Position numbers and translations under genes: made by a program
The notes under the pieces: generated by a model
The model's database searches: none
Told to the model about the DNA's origin: nothing
The model's input: only the letters and a program-made list of their open reading frames with translations
Source of the DNA: Hirundichthys speculiger
Lineage: Eukaryota > Chordata > Actinopteri > Beloniformes > Exocoetidae
NCBI GenBank assembly: GCA_018398805.1
Contig: JAGFBZ010000175.1
Location: 248,001-312,000 of the forward strand
Reading direction: 5' to 3'
Length of the DNA: 64,000 bases
Part shown: piece by piece, positions 59,906 through 64,000 of the stretch
Layout: each line of letters begins with the position of its first letter
How positions within the stretch are numbered: the stretch's first letter is position 1

Positions 59906-62249
59906 AAACTAAAAAAAAAGAACAGTGTGGTGGACAAAAAGACCACTTAGTTAAACATTAGCACCTTTTTTGGGGGAAAAAAAAACAATTTTAATCTTAG
60001 TCTAAACAGCTTAGCGTTGTCAGCTGGTTGCGCATTAGAAGCATCCTTGGGATATTTCAGACATCTGTGATACAAAGGATTACTCATTTAATTCTTTAAT
60101 TGAAATTCTGTTAACCTCATAGCAAATCCAGTCCATCCAATCCTGTCCGTAGTTTACATCTGTTTCATTCTTCTTCTAAGGTTTACTGCAGTCCTTCCAT
60201 TTTTTTGTATATAGTAATTATTTAGTTTTTCATTAAACCAAAAATGTGGACAAGGAAGTGTTAGAGAACAAAGAGAAACTGCCATACAAAATGATATTAA
60301 GAAGGAAGAAAGAGAAATGAGGACCGAAACAAGAAAAGAAATGTGTGATATAATGAGAGGTCATGGGTGGAAGAGAAGAATATTTAAGAAACCATAAAGT
60401 GTAAAGCAAAGATCAAAAAAGATTAAAAGAATGCAGAGGTTTATCACATACAAATTTTTCATTTTGCTGTGTGACCAAGGACGTAAACAGCATTATTGCA
60501 CAGTAACAACAGACTGAAAACAGCCTTTCACAGCATGATAGAGCCCATACTGTGAGTGTGTGTGCATTTGAGACTATTTGTGTTTGCAAATAATTGGGCC
60601 CATGTCTGTCTTGGTCAATCTTTGTTTTGATATTTCAGTACACTAGTGCGTCCATGGTTTCTAACTGAACAGATGCTATCAGAATCATTCGTGTAAGAAT
60701 TTTTGGAAAAGACAGGATTTGCAGGAGCATCTCCTTCCCTTGTATTTCTGTTTATGTGAATACTGGAGACTTTTTCCTGTGGGAGAAGATGTTGCTTATA
60801 CAGATCATGCAACTATCCACTAAAATGAAGTCCTAATCTAAAATTATTTAAACAGCCATCATGTGTGCCCTTGTTTTTCTAGATATCTGCTAATGCATGT
60901 ATGACTGAACCTATAAAAGAGATAAGTACATTAACATTGGAATCCAGACACATCTAATGAGATTACTGTGATTAATGATGCCAATAGCAATACCATTAAG
61001 AATTGCTATTAGCGCCATTAAAATACAGTATATTTAAATAGATGTATGTGTACCTGAAAAAAAATGATGATCCTATTTTATATGCTGTACCTTGCTGTTT
61101 TCCGTTTAATTCCATTTGACAAACATGTCATAAACTGACATTATCCATGACTTGCAGCCGTGGGACATGTGTTTCTGGAAGTTAATGAGCTGCTAAATTC
61201 CACTCTGGTGTCTTCAGAGTTGGATTAGTTTAAAGTGGAAAATTAGATCAGTCCAAACAGCCACCTGCAGTTTCTGCGATGTCAGTACTGGCTGATCAGG
61301 TGGCCTTAACAGCAGTTAAGATTTTCAAACGTAGGTTTGTGATGAACTTTGTGCATTAGTTGTTTTTTGTTTGTTTTTTTTCTATTTTTTAAAATTTTAA
61401 ATGTTGTCATATTGGTGGGAAAATTTGATATTTTTCCACATTTTCTTCGAAGTAACAATGAACAATTAACTAAGAAGCATTTCACATAGACACTTCCAGC
61501 TTAATTTGGAAGATGAATATACTTATTTGATATATTGTCACCATCTCATTCAATAATCTAGATCCTTCATTGCTCTGATGACAAATGTGACAAAATATTT
61601 AAGCAGCATGGATGATGATGGTATGTGTTTATACTGCATATCATTAACTCCTATTAAATGCATGCAGAAATGTATTGGTCCCAATAAACGTCTGGATAGG
61701 ATGGTGGTGTTGACTACACTGTGGACAGGAGATGATGCCATTCAACTGTCGAATGTGCACCTCACGTACAAGTTGCCTTTTCCCATTCAGCGCCACCATT
61801 ACGTATTATACAACAAGCAAACTGAAATGATACAATCATCTCTTCATTTTCGTTTGCTTTTTTCTTTTGTTTCTTCTCTCTTGGTTGATGTCTTCTTCTT
61901 ATATTTTTTGGCGGTTGACAAATGGTGGTGCAGTGCTGCCAGCAGGTGATTTGGAAAGGTAGTCCATGCCCCTGTCTCTATCACCGTAAGTGGAGACGCG
62001 ATGGCTGAAAGAACCAAGGAGGGGGTCAGCCCCCTTAAAATTCTAGTCTCCTAATTAAACCCCGGGACCCAGACTAGTGGAAACACACCTTTTAGCACCA
62101 ACCTCAGCTCTGTTATCGTGAGGGGAACCATCTGTGACACAGCCGTGTGGCAATCGATCAAAACAACTTAACAGCACAGTGATTTCTTCAGATGAAACAT
62201 GATAAGAAGTGTATGTTCATTAAATGAATGCCAAGTGGAATCTGGAACC
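59906..62249. other. No gene recognised
   Basis: Mostly unique AT-rich DNA. 61870-61945 (CTTCTTCTTATATTTTTTGG, CGGTTGACAAATGGTGGTGC) resembles a dispersed fish repeat containing TTGGCGGTTGGCAA, but the match is too short to place. The 123-codon open frame at 61578-61949 has no motif. Confidence 0.3.
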
Positions 62250-62345
62250 ATCCATCCCTTATCTATACATGCTTCTTCCTATTCAGGATCATGCGGGTCT
62301 GCGAGATGCTATCCCAGCTCTTTCAAGTGAATAGGCAGGTCGCCA
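62250..62345 (-). repeat. Dispersed repeat 3' end
   Basis: CCATCCATCCCTTATCTATAC, TATCCCAGCTC and AGGTCGCCAGTTCATTACAG match in minus orientation the 3' end of the repeat at 52289-52545. Confidence 0.65.
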
Positions 62346-63059
62346 GTTCATTACAGATGTTGGAACCTTCCATGACCTTCCTCTAAAAACCTAAATAAAA
62401 CATGGAGAAAGGACGTGAGCATGAAGCTCAAAGAAGCTCAAGTCTGTGGTATATGTCATATTTCAAATAATGACGTGATTGCCAGAAAGATGCCAGACTA
62501 TCACTTTAATGGACCGATCTTCAAATGAAACCATATAAAACATCTATGAACAATAATTTGAAATACTTTATTAACTCATGTAGAACTCGTGCAACATGTT
62601 TGCCTTTAACTTTTAAGTTTGGAGTGATGCACACTTTTCATCAAAATTTGCTCAAGGCACTCAAACTTTTATAGTTAGCTTTAATAAGATAATTTGTCTT
62701 GGCTAAAGTGCATTTCCAGGGCTGAATCATGGTCTTATTATAACTAAAAAGACAACTAAATTATTTTATAAAGACAGTGTAAAATGAATGACGGTGGAGG
62801 TTAAGTATTTTACATTAAAAGCAGAAGGTTAACCCTACCAAATGGGTTCAGTTTCATCTCTCTAATTAATTTAAAGGCAGAGCAATAAAAAAGTTTTTTT
62901 ATTTTGTTTTTTTTTTTTTCAAGCAAATGTTTTAAAAGGAGACCTTAGGTCTGAATGGGCCATTAGCACTGTTGCTGGCTCAGCTGAGGTTAAGAGATAT
63001 TTTTATTGTCAGTTCCCTGCATATTCAGGACATACAGAGGAATCAAACAGCTGTTTCTC
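62346..63059. other. No gene recognised
   Basis: AT-rich unique DNA. Confidence 0.3.
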
Positions 63060-64000
63060 CCTCAAAATCACCAATGACCTCCTCACTGCAGCTGATTCCG
63101 GTTTACTTTCCATCCTCTGATCTGAGTCCGGCCTTCGACTGGATTTCTCACCCCATCCTTTGCCAAAGACTCTCCTCCTTAGGCATCTCCAACACCCCCC
63201 TTAACTGGTTTCACTCATACCTGACAGGCTGCAACTCAGGTCATCCTACTAAGGACCTTCACCTCCAATCCTTCCCCAGTCACCACAGGTGTGCCCCAGG
63301 GCTCTGTCCTGGGGGCCCTCCTCTTCATCACTTACCTCCTCCACCTTGGTCAAATCTTCGGTAAATTCAACATTCAACATTCAACTACCTTTCAAGCAAA
63401 CCAAACTCCACACTCCCTCCCCCCTCCCTTACCTCCTGTCTGTCTGAAATAAAATCCTGGTTCACCACAAACTTCCTCAAACTAAACAGCAATAAAACAG
63501 AATTCTTACTCATCTGCACCAAATCCACCCTCTCCAAAGTTAACAATTTTTCCCTCTTCATCGACCGTTCCTTTGTGTTCCCCTCCCCTCAGGTTAGGGT
63601 TAGGGTTAGGGTTAACCCAGTCCACTTACTTCCATCTACGCTCCATAAACCGTCCTCCCCCCCTCCCTCACCCCCCACACCACCGCCATCCTCGTCCACA
63701 GCCTCGTCACCTCCCGTCTTGATTACTGTAACTCTCTCCTCTTTGGTCTGCCACAAAAATCCCTCCATAAATTACAGCTGGTCCAAAACTCTGCCGCCCG
63801 GATCATCACTAGAACTCCCTCTCACCACCATATCAGCCCCATCCTCCAGCAACTCCACTGGCTCCCCATCCACAAAAGGATCATCTACAAAATTCTTCTG
63901 TATACATACAAATCTATCCACAACCTCACCCCTCCTTACCTCTCCAACCTTCTCTGTGTAAATATCCCTTCTCGCTCCCTCAGGTCCTCTTCCTCCCTCC
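63060..64000 (+). pseudogene. L2-like LINE ORF2, cut by window end
   Basis: The reverse transcriptase of a fish L2-type LINE, running off the right edge. Blocks in order: ITNDLLTAADSGLLSIL, FDWISHPILCQRLSSLGI, NWFHSYLTG, then in another frame TTGVPQGSVLGALLFITYL (63282 onwards) and GKFNIQ. The YADD catalytic box that should follow (FHCYADDTQLYL) is missing. It continues with [20 protein letters not shown] (63430-63488) and [12 protein letters not shown], then is interrupted by a TTAGGG tract (63592-63618). The C-terminal half resumes with [35 protein letters not shown] and [14 protein letters not shown]-rich codon use is normal for this family. With the catalytic box missing and several frame changes, it is inactive. 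Confidence 0.92.
63592..63618 (+). repeat. Short interstitial telomere-like tract
   Basis: Three full TTAGGG units preceded by GG and followed by TTAACCC sit inside the LINE ORF2. They replace about 60-90 bases that intact relatives carry between the FPSPQ-like and [12 protein letters not shown] segments. Confidence 0.85.

Noticed and set aside
61578..61949. 123-codon open frame as a gene
   Set aside because: No recognisable motif, hydrophobic Phe/Leu-rich end arising from T-rich DNA, overlaps a probable repeat.
63592..63618. True chromosome end
   Set aside because: Only three TTAGGG units, flanked on both sides by LINE coding sequence.

Overview
The window looks like vertebrate, most likely ray-finned (teleost) fish, nuclear DNA. 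It is AT-rich, has no operons, and is full of microsatellites ((GATA)n, (TTC)n/(TTA)n, (CA)n, (TC)n). Its interspersed repeats are those typical of fish genomes: Tc1/mariner elements of several lineages, many hAT elements, a THAP-domain DNA transposon, a tRNA-derived SINE, and 5'-truncated non-LTR retrotransposons. I found no intact host protein-coding gene and no rRNA or functional tRNA gene. Every reading frame with recognisable protein similarity is transposon-derived and broken. The species is not determined. Family assignments rest on motif recognition by eye, not on a database search.

Layout. 1-5 kb: mostly unique DNA with a Tc1 transposase tail (minus), a LINE ORF2 end (plus) and a 142-bp mariner-type MITE. 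5-9 kb: AT repeats, a LINE 3' end and a 774-bp hAT-type element rich in CCCGA. 12-19 kb: a BED-finger hAT relic, an SGNH-like fragment, a SINE, a 327-bp hAT MITE with a perfect 8-bp target duplication, an hATC-domain relic and an RTE-like endonuclease fragment (minus). 18.8-25.4 kb: the longest stretch where I see nothing recognisable. 26.3-29.2 kb: a Sleeping-Beauty-like Tc1 element that has taken in a second Tc1 element, a retroelement tail and an unclassified insert. 30.9-35 kb: a (GATA)n array, then one LINE split by a 799-bp hAT element (perfect 8-bp duplication) and by a pair of 198-bp inverted arms. 42.8-44.6 kb: a hAT element with a smaller hAT MITE inside it, then a THAP-domain element with 104-bp inverted repeats. 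49-52.5 kb: another Tc1/mariner relic and a hAT element inserted in a dispersed repeat. 54.8-64 kb: LINE and Tc1 scraps, a compound microsatellite, and at the right edge an L2-like LINE whose catalytic box is missing and which carries a short telomere-like TTAGGG tract.

The components do not work together as a pathway. The value of the window is in its insertion history: six hAT-type elements with paired 8-bp flanking duplications (three perfect, three 7/8) and several nested insertions give a relative order of events. I found no evidence of a new functional system.
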